64,000 nucleotides of DNA from Rhexocercosporidium sp. MPI-PUGE-AT-0058 (Eukaryota; Ascomycota; Leotiomycetes; Helotiales). The stretch is from assembly GCA_020746875.1 (NCBI GenBank), contig JAGTJL010000012.1:2206727-2270726 (forward strand), read 5' to 3'. A model generated the notes under the pieces. It worked only from the letters and a program-made list of their open reading frames with translations, had not been told where the DNA came from and searched no databases. The translations under genes and the position numbers were made by a program. Below are positions 1-12,200 of the stretch, one piece after another (the first letter of the stretch is position 1; each line of letters opens with the position of its first letter).

Positions 1-194
1 CACTTTACTGTATGAGGGCCAATAGGAAGTGGGAATTAATTACCTCTTCTAGAGTTGCAGCAAACGCTGCAAGGTCTTTGATATGAAATGCGCTTCGGCT
101 ATCATCGTGGGTTGCTCGAGAGGGGGAATGTAACGGTGAGAAGGGCGTGTTTGTGGTCAATAACGTAAGCTTCACAAATGGCCAGATGTAAGTT

Positions 195-497
195 CTAGGA
201 AATGATCATTGGCACGCTCACGAAGCTGCCCAGACCGGTACTGGACAGAATAGACCTCGATTCAGTGGCACTGCTTTGTCCACTTTCATGGTCACTTGCG
301 TCTAGTGGGCTTGTAGCCGCCTCCAGACTCCCAGTACTTGCAAATCCCAGAAGTCCTTCGTTTCTAGCACGTTTAGGTTGGGGATCAAATCGGTCTAAGG
401 AACGTCGCCGCTTAGCTGATTGATTCGTGCCTTGTGGGTTTATTTTTGAAAATTCGTCGTCTATGGGTATGCTTTGCGATGTTACTAACCGGTCTTC
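195..497 (-). CDS. possible 3' exon of an unidentified gene
   Basis: On the minus strand a reading frame runs open for about 100 codons and stops with TAG at 197-195. The translation is rich in Ser, Thr, Gly, Lys and Arg: it has a basic stretch (KRRR, then RFDPQPKRAR) followed by a Ser/Gly-rich tail. That composition is typical of the disordered C-terminus of a fungal regulatory protein and less typical of a chance frame. A TGA lies just upstream in frame, but a CAG that could be a splice acceptor lies near 498-500, so this could be the last exon of a gene whose earlier exons I could not assemble. No family is recognised. It could also be chance. Confidence 0.3.
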   Translation of the reverse strand, partial: EDRLVTSQSIPIDDEFSKINPQGTNQSAKRRRSLDRFDPQPKRARNEGLLGFASTGSLEAATSPLDASDHESGQSSATESRSILSSTGLGSFVSVPMIIS

Positions 498-900
498 TGA
501 TCATGACGCAGGCGAATATACAAAAATTCACAACGAAACATCAATCATACGTGGTATATGGAGGCAGAAAGTAGTTGTAGTAGCAGGAGATTGCATAGTC
601 AGAGTTGGCAGTCAAGCAGAAATCAAAGAAGATGGATGCGGAGACAGCTGGGCAGGGCGTCGTGAAAATTTGAAACTCAGCCACACAAGCAAACCATTGG
701 CATATCGGTGAGTGCTTTTGGAATCGCGCTGAATATGACAAGGCTGCCCAATCAATTTGGAGATATGCATAACTGTCCGGCGGCATTCAAAATAGTCCAA
801 TAAAAGCCGTACGGCTCGAGCTGTCAAACTATTGGATATAAAAATAATTGCGTACAGATGCACTCTTACGAAAACTATACCGTGATTTTATAGTTGACCG
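498..900. other. stretch with no gene recognised
   Basis: Mixed-composition DNA with overlapping short frames on both strands and no recognisable domain. It may hold upstream exons or introns of the possible minus-strand gene at 195-497. AT-rich repeat DNA begins near 900. Confidence 0.4.
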
Positions 901-2842
901 AGCCTTCAGTTCACGTTTCTCGGGTTTTAATTCGTCCGACTTTAGTTTGAGGTAAGGATTCTTATTTCGCTACCTTTACCCTTTTATTAGATCGGCATCG
1001 ACCTAATCGGCACAGGGATTCGCGTTGCTATCACCTCGGATCAAAAGTAGACGCGTTAAACGTATAAGATAAGCTAAAGCATTCGTTTTCTAATATAAAT
1101 TTTAAATTTATACTTTTCTAACTTTTTTTAAATCTTATTTAATTTATAATACTTATAAAATTACGCCCGGTTTTTAATTATTTTTACGGCTTTATATAAT
1201 AGAATTCTTACGCTTTATCTTTAAGTTCGGAGTTCTTTTTTATACTTATTACAATTTTACTTTAGTCTAATCATTATTAATAAACCAACTTCAGTGTAAT
1301 TAGTTTATTTCCTTATATAACCTATTAGCGTGGATTTGCCGAGGGGGTCAAGTTAGTTTAATTAAGTTAGTCTATTAAAGTCGTTACGATTCCCTGAGCC
1401 TCGTATTCTAACCGAGCGAGCTCGGCATCGCTCATAGCATTGCCTTGGCATGGCAACCATGGCGCTAAGCCTAATCGGGAAAGGCTAGGGGGACCCTTTA
1501 TGTATTTATACTAGAGCTCCCTTTTATAAAGAGCTCTCCTTTTCTCTTTGTCTTTTCTTTTTAATTTTAAGCGTAGCTTTAAGTCTAAATACAAAGCTAT
1601 TTCTTATATTATATTAACCTTTAACTAGCCGTAACATAGAAAAGACTAATAATCCCTTCGCTATAAAGCGTTATATCTCACTAAGTTTTACGCGTTACGT
1701 CTCCCTGCCCTTATAATAAGTTAACGACAAACCTTAATCTTAATAAGTTCTAGTTAAATATAATCCTTAAGCTCTTATTAATAATAATTAATAAGTAATT
1801 AAGAGTTCTAGCCAGTTTTATTAGCGTGCTTCTAGAATTCCGTGGCGTAGGCTATTATATTATTGACTTACTTTAAGCTATATAAGTAAGTCTCTGTCGT
1901 CTTAATTTTATCGATATCGTTAAATATTCGCTAAATCTCCTTCTTAAATCCTCTTTAAGTTCTAAATATAATTTACGTAGCGAATATAACTCCATAAATA
2001 ACTTCGTATTTAAAGTAATCCTTAAGAAATAGCTCGATTTATCGCATGGCCTCGCTTCTAAGGTACGATACCGTCTAGAAGGCGTAGCTTTCGTCGATAA
2101 GGAACTTATCGTCGTTAAAATATTAATAAAGTTTTACTTAAAGAATAAAAATCTTTAAGTCCTTTTAGTTTTCTTAAAAGGTATTAAGAAGCTTAACCTT
2201 TAAAGTTTCCTTAAATTCATGCGTTAAATTATCTTAAATATTAAGCATTTTTTTATTCTCGCTTTCTTTATAATTCTTCCCTTTAAAAATAAATGCGAAT
2301 AATAAAAAAGTGCCGATGATACTGCCTTATGGGCTAAGTACTTGGCCTTTAATTAAGAGAGTTAATATAGTATACGTAAGTCGGTACTTTTGACGAAAAA
2401 GTACTTAAAGTATTACAGTCCGTATATTTACTTAATATAAATATAATAAATTATATTAATTTCAATAATCGAGAAGTAAGTGTATTATATATAATAAAAT
2501 AAATAATAATTAATATAATTAAAATACTATTTTTAATTAAGCACGAAGCTCTTATTTAATAATAAACGTACTAGTCTTTTATAAAACCTTTATATTATAC
2601 GACCGCCAGGACCGTTAAATCTTATTGGTCTTAAACTTTTAAACCTTAGCGGTCTAGCGGTCTATTACGTAAAAAGGTCACGTAATCTAAAGGCCTATTT
2701 GCCTTCTAATCGTTTACTAATAATAATATTTATATAATATATGACTTATAAAATCCTAAGTATTAAAATCTTTTAAAAGAATGTTTTTAAAAGCGATACT
2801 CTCTTAATATATTCCTCTTAAAACCCTTACTCTCTTGAGCTT
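900..2842. repeat. AT-rich, RIP-like repeat block
   Basis: Strongly AT-rich DNA, dense in TTAA and TATA and with stop codons in all frames, contrasting with the GC-balanced cluster to its right. It contains a recognisable Ty3/gypsy gag remnant on the minus strand (about 1740-2120). The rest has no identifiable coding content. The pattern fits repeat-induced point mutation of transposable elements in ascomycetes. Confidence 0.75.
1740..2120 (-). pseudogene. Ty3/gypsy-type gag remnant, RIP-degraded
   Basis: The minus-strand translation contains segments typical of the retrotransposon gag family of fungal Ty3/gypsy elements. One is a stretch like DESYAFQTVSYLRSEAM followed by a PFLKDYF-like segment. 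Another is AYATEF-stop-KHANKTG-stop-NS, followed by an ELKDYI-like segment. The in-frame stops sit where the family has Gln and Trp (CAG to TAG, TGG to TAG), which is the RIP signature. No protease, reverse transcriptase or LTR was found beside it, so this is a fragment. Capsid-type function is known for the family; this copy cannot encode it. Confidence 0.6.
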
Positions 2843-4935
2843 ATCCCCTTAAATGCTGCATCCACGTCAGCTTCAGTGTGTGGCGCTGTAGCCGCACGCT
2901 AAGTGGCCCCGCATTACGGGGCTGAAGGTGGCCCGTGCCGGATAAACAAAAATGTAAACAAAGCCTTAAATCCTCACCTAAACTGACTACTTTTTGCGTA
3001 TTTCACGATATCCAACTATGCCGGAATCAACGATTCAAGATCCTACTGATGCAGGCACCCTCCGCCCTGCGGAAAAACCTCTCGAGAAGCTCGGAACGCA
3101 TTTTATACTTATAGATTGTCCCCAATTCGATATGGAGCTTGACCTGCCCGATGAGGTCTCTCCTAATGATCCTATTACCCTTTTCATACAGTATTATACG
3201 CCTGAAATGCTTGATCGGATAGTTAAAGCTACAAATACGTACGAAAAACAAAGCAAGGATTTACCGCACAGCCGTGCGGCCAAATAGTACTTCACTACTA
3301 AGAACGAATTATACCTTTACTTTGCTTTCTTGATTTATATGACTATTTACCTATTGAATAAGATCGAAGACTATTAGAACACTAAAAGGATTACTCCATT
3401 CTACGATATTACAAGGTGCTTTTCAAGAGACAGGTTCATTGAGCTCCGCACAAGGTTCCGTATAGCACATCCGGATATTGATAATAATTACCAAAAAGTA
3501 AATTAACTTTTGCATCCTTTTATAGATTTAGCTAATTTTTGATTTAAGTCGAACCTTTCAACTCGCACGTTCAAGAAACCAACACTCGTATATAGCGTCC
3601 TGGCAGAGATCTCGCAGTAGATGAAGCTATCAAGCGATACACCGGCCGGTCTCAAAACATTACTACAGTCCTAGGCAAGCCTATTCCGACGGGTCTAAAG
3701 ATATGGATTATTGCACAACGCGGTTTCTTTCTTCGATGGGCATTCTATAAGCCAGGAAGAGGTGGAGGACCTGTCGGAGTACAAAAGATTAAGCAGATTA
3801 ATAATACCTAGTCCGTGGTACCACACCTATTAAGCCTCCTCCCACCCGCCGGCTACCACGTCTACCTTAACAACCTCTTTACCTCTGTCGATCTCTTTGA
3901 ATATCTACGCAAACAAGGTCACGCGGCAACTAGTACAGCAAGAACCTCTTCAGGAATCGTCAAAGATTTAGTTAATCTAAAAGCTAAGGACAAGAGGCCT
4001 AATGCTATACCGTGGGGGACTGTCCACGCCTTCCCTACGGAGTCAAATATGGTTAATCAGACAGGCTTTAAGGACAGCGCTTTTGCCCTTGCAATGTCTA
4101 TATATTGGGACGGTCAAAAGAAGGTTTTGCGGCTCAGGAAACGTCCTAAAAAGACAGCCCGAAATGCAGCAACTTCAAGGGTTCCCTTTAAAGACCAGCC
4201 TACTAAGCACCTTTGGATTCCTCAGCTCTACGACGCCTACAACCATAATATGGGTTATGTCGATATGGGAGATCAATTGCAAGGTCATAACGCCGGCTTG
4301 CGGCGTCTACGAAGAGGTACGGTGCAGGGGCTACATCAGTTCCTTCTCTTGGTGGTTTTGAGTAACTGTTACTTAATTGCACAATTCTGTGACGTTGAAG
4401 AGAGAACAGTTAATTTACGGAGTTAAGACGACTTCAGATTACAGCTTATTGACGCTCTTATAGTTATGGGTAAAGATGCCCCTGGCTCACTGGATACTAC
4501 ACAAGCCCCTCTAGTATCACGAAAACGCCGCCATTCAAGCATATCCCAGGACACTTACAAAATGCCCATTTACCGCCACGAATTCGTCAAGTTAGCTACG
4601 AGATCTGATTGTTAGACCTGCAAAGGTGGAAGGCTTTAGGAGGCGGCACCACGCAAAAGAATGGCTTTAGCAGAGAGATCTATTAATGCTGGCCGTAGTA
4701 CTACTCGACACAGTACTATTTATGGCTGCAAGCAGTATCAGGTCAATCTTTGTAATAATAATCGTTGTTTTGATTTGTATCATAGAAAATCATAGAAATT
4801 TGACATCCATAGCCTGATTTTTAGTAGGGGGTAAAGTTTAGTGATGCTCGCTTAATTTAGGCTTTCGGCACAGGCTCTACAGGGAGCTCCTATAGGCTGT
4901 TCAGCGACGTGTTTTGAATAGCATTTAAGGGGATA
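2843..4935. mobile_element. dead piggyBac-like transposon with 16-bp inverted repeats
   Basis: TATCCCCTTAAATGCT at 2843-2858 reappears as its exact reverse complement at 4920-4935. The two copies bracket a piggyBac transposase remnant on the plus strand. Each contains TTAA (2850-2853 and 4925-4928), the tetranucleotide piggyBac elements target. Because the similarity continues outside the TTAA, the exact element ends are not fixed; either the TIR includes it or the flanks are coincidentally alike. Total span is about 2.1 kb, close to piggyBac size. Base composition is much less AT-rich than the adjoining repeat block, so it probably arrived later. Confidence 0.65.
2994..4780 (+). pseudogene. 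piggyBac-type transposase (DDE_Tnp_1_7) remnant
   Basis: Three parts of a piggyBac-derived transposase can be read in order. The N-terminal part (2994-3480) includes the NDPITLF...YYTPEMLDRIVKATN segment and, after an in-frame stop, a KNELY...IEDY...SRDRF segment. The core (3815-4426, about 203 codons open) includes YHVYLNNLFTS and YNHNMGYVDMGDQL, which are hallmark PGBD blocks. The C-terminal Cys-rich finger (about 4600-4780) includes C-x2-C and GCKQYQVNLCNNNRC. Several stops and probably frame breaks separate the parts, so it cannot make transposase. The C-terminal Cys block normally binds the element ends. Confidence 0.8.
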
Positions 4936-5985
4936 GTCCTAAGTATTACGCTGTCCCGGGGTCTAGTATTACGGGACGCGGGGCGTTCGTAATAGTAAGT
5001 GCCTCTTATATATTACTAGTAAGATTCTAAGGCATCGGAAAGCTCGATGCGTTGCATTTAAGGCTTAAGATAATTAGCTCACAAAGAGAGAGGCAAGCGG
5101 TATAAGAGTATAAGATAATAAATGCAAGGATAAGCGATTCGAATTTAAACGAATAACACCGATATACTTATACAGCGTCCTTATTAAATAAGCTATACAG
5201 CGTTGGAGCGACGAATGGCGTCTGGCTTCCTTGGAAGTTGCCTGGCAAATGCGAGATAGCAGCTTCGATTTCGCTAACTGAATAAATCGTGGTTTAGCCT
5301 ACTGAGTGGGCTGTGGAGAGTAGGGGCGGAGCAAGGCTTCTGGGCTCATTCGCAGCACACCGGGCGACTTATATTACATGTGAATATAAATTTGATTAAC
5401 ACTCTCGTCGACTTGCTAAGATGCCGGTATCTTTGGAAATCTAGTGCTTTATTACTTTCGTCTTAGCACCTATATTATTCTCGCTTTAAAGGTAGCCTTA
5501 CAAACTAGGCCTAGGAATCGCTTAAATACACCTTTTATTCCAGTTTGCCCACGCTTGTTACTATTCGCAATTTAGGTATTAAAAAGGGCATAGCTCAAGT
5601 TATTAAAATAGAGGCTTATTCTGGCGTAAGCAGCCTAATTGTGACGCTGTCAGCCATTATATTATTCCATAAGCGTCTTCGCCAGACAGAACTAATATAT
5701 ACTAAGCTTATGGAATTGAAGGAAAAGGCGTATTATATTTAAGAGAGTCGATACTAATATAAGATATTAATAAGTTAAGAAAGAGTGGAATAATACTAAG
5801 GGAGACGAATATTTTAAGCATCAAAAACAGAGAGCCAATAGTGCCACGGGCAAAGCTATAGTCAGATTCTACTAAATGATATAAGAGATTAGGATGAGAT
5901 GCAAACAAAGGCTGGCGCTTTCTCCCAAGTCAGTCGGCCCGAAGATGGTTTTAAAATCCTCGACTTTTGCATGGCTCCTCATAGT
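4936..5985. other. stretch with no intact gene recognised
   Basis: A mix of AT-rich and ordinary DNA. A 65-codon frame at 5545-5742 reads like a torn piece of a longer protein (helical, basic C-terminus) but matches no family I recognise, and stops follow it closely. No RNA gene or promoter was identified. It separates the piggyBac relic from the 3' end of the large synthetase gene. Confidence 0.45.
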
Positions 5986-5990
5986 TCAAA

Positions 5991-6210
5991 ATGCAAATGC
6001 AAATGCAAATGCAAATCAAAAAACAAACTCAAAACCCAAAACCTAAAACCTAAAACTTAAAACCCAAAACCCAAAACCTAAAACCCAAAACCCAAAACCT
6101 AAAACCCAAAACCCAAAACCCAAAATCCAAAATGTAAAATGCAAAATCCCAAATCCAAAAATAATAGACTTCCAGAAGCAGGCAGCAGGCAGCAGGCAGC
6201 AAGCAGGCTA
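5991..6210. repeat. array of three simple tandem repeats beyond the synthetase stop codon
   Basis: Three neighbouring short-period arrays: about four units of ATGCAA (5991-6016), a degenerate AAAACCC/AAAACCT array (about 6017-6150) and a GCAGGCA-type array (about 6178-6210). They end 14 bp before the stop codon of the large NRPS (6224), so they probably lie in its 3' UTR or terminator region. The AAAACCT array resembles a degenerate telomere-like repeat but is not the TTAGGG of this genome. Confidence 0.8.
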
Positions 6211-6223
6211 CCTTACCTTACTC

Positions 6224-9200
6224 TCATAAATCTCGATAAACAGCAGGAAGAACAGGCGCACTCTCGCGTTCCCTCTCCAGAAGATGTTGAACGGTGGTGG
6301 TCGTAGGCTGGTCGGCCAAGGCGCGCAAGACACCCACCAGCACGTCGGCCGTCTCCTCGACCAGTTCGGCGGGGATGCGGTTGCGCAGGTAGCCTAGCGA
6401 GATGCTGACTGCGCTGTCACCATTACTATCGCCATTGCCATCATTGCTATTATTGACATCGCCATCGATATCGACATCATCATCACCACTGATCGGTCGA
6501 GCGACAAGCGCCAGATCCGAAGGGATGAAATCCGGGACTTCGCAGGTCACGGTGCACGTGACGCCGGCGAAGTCGATGCGCGACGAGGCGGCGAATGGGC
6601 TGAGGTAGCCTGAGGCCACAAAATCCTTGGAGACGAGACCGTTGCTCGTAGCATCGTTTCCACCATCAACACCACCATCAACACCATTTACATGATCATC
6701 ACCATTTGCATGATCAACACCATCTCCATTTTTCTTTTCATCGCCACCACCACCACCATCCTCAGCAACCGCCTGCATCCCCGCAAAATCCTGCCATACC
6801 ACCGTCGATCCCCAACGCACCCACGAACGACGTGCGCCCTCGACTTCTCCCCTTTCTTCTCCTTCTTCTCCTGCTTCTTCTCCTTCTTTCCTCTGCTTCT
6901 TCCTCTCCTCCTCCGGTCTCCACGTCCGCGGTGCGTACGACTCCACGATCTCGTCCAGCCCAGTGCTCTCAAACGGCAGAGACCGCATGCCCTGCTCCGA
7001 GACCTCCACCAGCAACTCTCGCAGCGTCACGGCTCTCGTTTCTCTCCTGGTTCTCCCTGCGTCCTCTACGCTGCCATCACCATCATCATTGCCATGATCA
7101 TGATCATCACCACCACCATCCAGCCGAACCCTCACCGGGATCGAGTTCACGCACGGCCCCAGTATGCTATCGGCACCACCGCCCCCAACAGAGACCCCCC
7201 GCCGTCCAGCGACCGTATGGCCAAAGACAACGTCTGACTTGCGAGACACAATCGCCAGCGCCAGCGCCCACGCTGTCTTGAGGACGTCGTCGGGAGAGAA
7301 CTTCCTCTTCCTAGTCCGCCCGCTGGAGGATTCCGCCACCTCTGCTGGGAGCAGCCCCGAGCTTGGAGGAGGCGGACTGTTAGAGCGGCACCGAGTCCAC
7401 GTCGAGCTGGGGATCTTTCGTGTCGCGTAGGTTATTACATCGGCAGCGTCGTGATGATGGTGGTCTTTGCCTGGGCTCCCACTCTTACTCCCACCGTGAC
7501 TCTTTGGCGCTCTGTGGTTGTTGGCCTGGGCCTTGGCCTGGTACTTGGCCTTGTCGACGCTCACCTGCGTCATGGGTGCGCCTTGCAGCAGTCGCGTCCA
7601 GTATTTCCGGAGCTCCATCGATGGGATCGAGTGGTGCGCGTAGATGTACGACGAGAACTGTGGAGCTGGGGGAAGTTGATGTTGATGTGGACGTGGAGTA
7701 ACACCATTGCCATTTTCAGTAGTACTGCCGTTGCCATTGACAGTACTGCTGTTGTTATTGACAGTACTGCTGTTGTCATTCACAGTACTGCCGTTGCCGT
7801 TGCCATTAACCAAGGCTGTTGGAGGAGCACCAGCAGCAGCGTACAAGGCCGCCAGATCCTGAATGATAAACTGCCAACTGAATCCATCAAACTGCATGTG
7901 CGACAGTCGCAGGATGACGATTCTCGAATGGAAGACACCTTCCGCCTCGTGCGAGAGGAAGACGAAGCGCGGCATCGGGCTGCCGATGATGTTCGACTCA
8001 GCCTCAGCCTTGTCGGCCGCAATGAGACGTTCGGCCGCGGCATCGAGATTCCCTCTCTCCTCTTCAAGCGGCTCGGCTGTAGAGAAGGCTTCGAAGCTTC
8101 CAGGGCGCAGTACAACCTGCAGAAGATCCATCTCGGACGGAATGAAGATGGTACGCAGAACAGAGTGCCGCTCGACAAGTTGTGCCACCGCTTCTCGGAG
8201 CCGTGGTCCATCCATCCGCGCATTGCCAAATTCCAGATTATTGTAATACATTAGACCATTGGAGATATGAAAGAAGTCCTTCTGCATGTATGTGGCTGGC
8301 AATACATCCTCCACCGCCTCTCGCCCGAATGAGATTTGTGGAAGAACATGTATCTGCAGGAATTCCTCCACCGAGGCGTCGATCCCGGCGTCGTCGACCA
8401 TGAGAGAAAATCCCAAGGCCTCATTTTCCTCTTCCCCTTTCAGAGCATTCGCCACTGCACAGCCAGCCAAGTCTTCCAACTTTGGAAATCGGAAGGTGTC
8501 GGCCATCGTGAGGGCGACGCCTCGTCTTCGCGCCTCAGTTACCAGCTTGATCGCCGCAACTGAATCACCGCCGACCTCGAAGAAGCGGTCGTCGAGTCCG
8601 ATGCTCGCTTTGTCGATCTTCAGAGCCGTGGCCCACAGCTCCTGCAGGAGCAGTTGGATTTTGGTGGTGGGCAACCGCTTCTTCCTCGCTGCTTGGAAGC
8701 GCGCAATTTCTGCAGTCGTAAAGGAGGATCCCACCGCACGGAGCTCAGACCGATCGACTTCCCCGCCTGCGGTGCGTGGCATGGCGTTGACGTCAAAGTA
8801 GAGGGTTGGGATCATGTGGTCAGGAAGGCCGGTGGAGAGGAATTCCTCCATCCTCTCGAACTCCGAGCTCCACTGACCGACGATAGTCCCTTCCTGCCCC
8901 GCTGGATTTAGGCCTGGGCTCCAAAGAAACACTGCGAGATTGAGCATGTTGCCTCCTTCTTCTGCACCTTCAATCCGAGGCGCTACCGCTTCTACCGCCA
9001 CTTCAGCTCCGGTGGGAATAAACTCGAGCAGACGTCGTTCGATGTCCCCTCCGTCGACCCAACGACCTCTGATCAAGAATCTTGACTCTTTCCGTCCAGC
9101 ATTTGTCAGGCTTCCATCCTGGTTGTAGGCAACCAAGCACCCACTTCTCAAGATCCTTCCCTTGGCTTCTTGTCCTTCGAGCCACCCTAGTTTGTCAATG

Positions 9201-12200
9201 ACCTCTGCGTCTTTTCGCGTGGGGTATCGTGTGGGGTAGCGAGGATTATTTTCTGCCTCTTCGATGAGTAGCTCACCCACAGCGCCCATCGGTGTCAACC
9301 TCTGGGGATCCGCGGGGAAAACAACCCATTGCTTGTGCAGCTGCTGAGAGTGCCACTTTCGCAGCACCTCCCAATCCTGGCCGTGCAGCGTCCCGAGGTC
9401 GCGCACCAGATCGTCCCCATTGGCGCCCGCCGCCGCCAGCTGTCGAGCCACGGATCCGAACTGACGGAGCATGGCCTCCATCCTCCACTGCTCTACGGCG
9501 CGGCTGTCAAACCATGCCCGTAGGCCGAACCCCCAATCCATGGGGAAGACCTCCAGCGTCAACGCATACGTCTTGAGAGCGTACCCGGGCAGCAGGGTCA
9601 TCTTTCCCAGCTTGGTAGCATTGGGCATCTCTTCTCGCCGAAGGTCTCCCACTCCCTCCTGGACCGCAAATAGCGTCTGGAAGCCGCACGCCCGCTGACA
9701 GTCGGCAGAGATACGGCTAATATGCTGCAGGCCAACCTGCTCGTACTGGATGGTCGCGACAGCCTGACTCTTGACGCGCCGAAGAAGAGCACCCATTGAT
9801 TCCGCCGGATCGACACGGACGCGAACCGGTATCGTCGTGATCGTGGGGCCGACTATGTCCTCGACGGCGGTGACGGGCGCGGACCGACCGGAGCGGACTG
9901 CGCCAAAGACCACATCCGAGTTGTTCGTGTGCCAGCTCGTCACGACGGCCCAGGCGGCCGTGAGAATGTTGCCCATGGTGATTCCGGTAGGCTTGGTGCT
10001 GATCTCGTGGTTCTGCTCGATGATGGTGTCTTCGGATGCCTGGTGGGTGTGCGATGATGGCATGGTGGGGAAGACCGTAGGACTGCTGTGCTTGAGAGCC
10101 TCATGCCAGAAGTCTCGCGATGCAGATGACTGGCATCCGAGGACGTATTTCACGAACTTGGCGTACTGGGGACGACGTTCTGGTTGCTGTCCATCGTACC
10201 TCTTGTCCAGCTGATCTAGGATGTGTTGCGCCGTCAACGGATCATACAAAGCATGGTGCACCGTCCAGATGAGACGCGAAGGACAAGGACTATCCGCCGA
10301 GTTGCCTGCCACGAGCGCGTACCGTGATAGGGGGCCACCAAAACCCATACCCATCTGCTTGCTCGACTCAACCGCATGGTCAAAGTCGTCATGATCTTGC
10401 AGCCAGGTCACATTCTCATCCACGACAACTTGCAAGAACCCGAGCGTGGGATGTTGCACTATTCGCGTGCGCAGGATAGGCGTAGACCGGACCATCTTCT
10501 CCCAAGCTGCTTTGAAGACGGTCACATCGGTGCTCGAGGACAGCTCAATGGCGACCTGCGCAACATACGAGTTGGTATCGCGGGCCGTGAGCGTTATCAA
10601 TCCCTCCTGCATAGGGGTGCAAGGATAGATGTCCTCCACCTGCCGTGGTGAGATGCCACATGCCGCCGAAGCATCACTAATGACGGCCTGAATATCCACA
10701 GACCCAGGTAGGAGAGAGAAGCGTGGAACTGAAGACGCTTCCTGCTGCGATGAAATTTGTCCGCATGCCCAGCGGGCGAGGCTCTCGAGCTTGGGTTTGT
10801 TAAAGATCTCCGCCACGGTGAGCTTGATGTCCGCTCTGCGAGCCTCGCCGACCAGCTTCAGGGCGGAGATGGAGTCTCCCCCGATCTCGAAAAAGTCGTT
10901 GTCCACGCCGATCGAGCCTGCCTCGACACCCAGCACCTTGGACCACAGAGACTGTATTTTGTGCTCCATCGCACTCAGTGGTGCGCGTTTCGACGATTTC
11001 TTGCGCGCCGCAAACACCTTCTCGGCATTCGATGCTGCCAGCGACCGGAGCCTCTTGCGGTCTATCTTGCCCGTTGCTGCTCTGGGCATCTCCGACAGAG
11101 CAAGGAATACGCTGGGCATCATGTACGGCGGGAGTCGTTCCTTGAGCTGATCCTCCACTTCGCTGGCTAAGGTAATGGCGGCAACGCCGTCGTCATCCAC
11201 CTTCCCGCTGGCAGCAGATGGTATCTTCATCTTTAGGAACGCGACCAGCGTCAGGTTCCCAGCTTCATGGTTCAGGCTGGCGGTCTCGACAATCACCTCG
11301 ATGGCATCGGGGATGCACTGGTTGATGTTGTGCTCGATCTCGCCGAGCTCTGTCCGCTGGCCCCGGATCTTGACCTGGCTGTCTTTCCGGCCCATGTAAA
11401 CGAGTCCGCCGTCCTCCGCATACCTGGCTAGGTCACCGGTCTTGTACATTCGGCCGTGCCTGCCAGGAAGAGACGGTGGCATGCCCTGCAGGAGCCACTC
11501 TGGATCCTCGATAAACGCTGCGGCCGTTTGAGCCGCATCTAGATATCCCCGCGCCAGCGTGCAGCCTTCAATGAGCAGCTCGCCGACTGCCCCGACTGGC
11601 ACGAGCCTGCTGGGGTCATCCGGATGCGTCAGCCAGACAGGCACGCCTTTGAGGCTGCCGATGCGGGTGGGCACGGGATGGGTCTCATCCGGGTCGATGC
11701 GATGCACGTTAGAAATCTGCGATGCTTCAGCCGGCCCGTAGCCGTTGAGGAGAACAGGCACGCTGTGCTGCCACCTTAGCAGGTCTTGCGTGGTTGGAGA
11801 CTCGCCCGTGAGGATGAGCACCTGCAGCGTGGGCAGATCTTCTGGCCTGTGGAGCCGTGCCACCGACGGCGTGAGGATCGCCGTGTTGACGCCGAGCGCC
11901 GTGCAGAATTCCGGGAGCGCCTCGAGGCGCTGGACGTCGGACGGCATGCACACGCAGCCTCCTGAGATCAGAACCGCAAAGATCTCAAACGTCGCCACGT
12001 CCCAGGCGTAGGACGAGAATTGCACCATCCGTGTCTTGTCGTTGATGTGCAGGGCCTCACACAGCAGCTTGTAGCTGCTGCGCACGGCGCCGTGCTCTAG
12101 GACAACGCCCTTGGGCTCTCCCGTGCTGCCGGAGGTGAACAGGACCCAGCAGACGGCGGACGCAGATATCTTGGGAGAGGCAGAAGCAGAAGCGCCTGTT

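Noticed and set aside
6017..6150. Interstitial telomere array
   Set aside because: The repeat is AAAACCC/AAAACCT-like and does not match the TTAGGG/CCCTAA telomere found at the right end.
6688..8254. Many long frames on both strands across the end of the large NRPS
   Set aside because: They are shadows produced by trinucleotide repeats and GC-rich codons of the NRPS frame; none has a domain.
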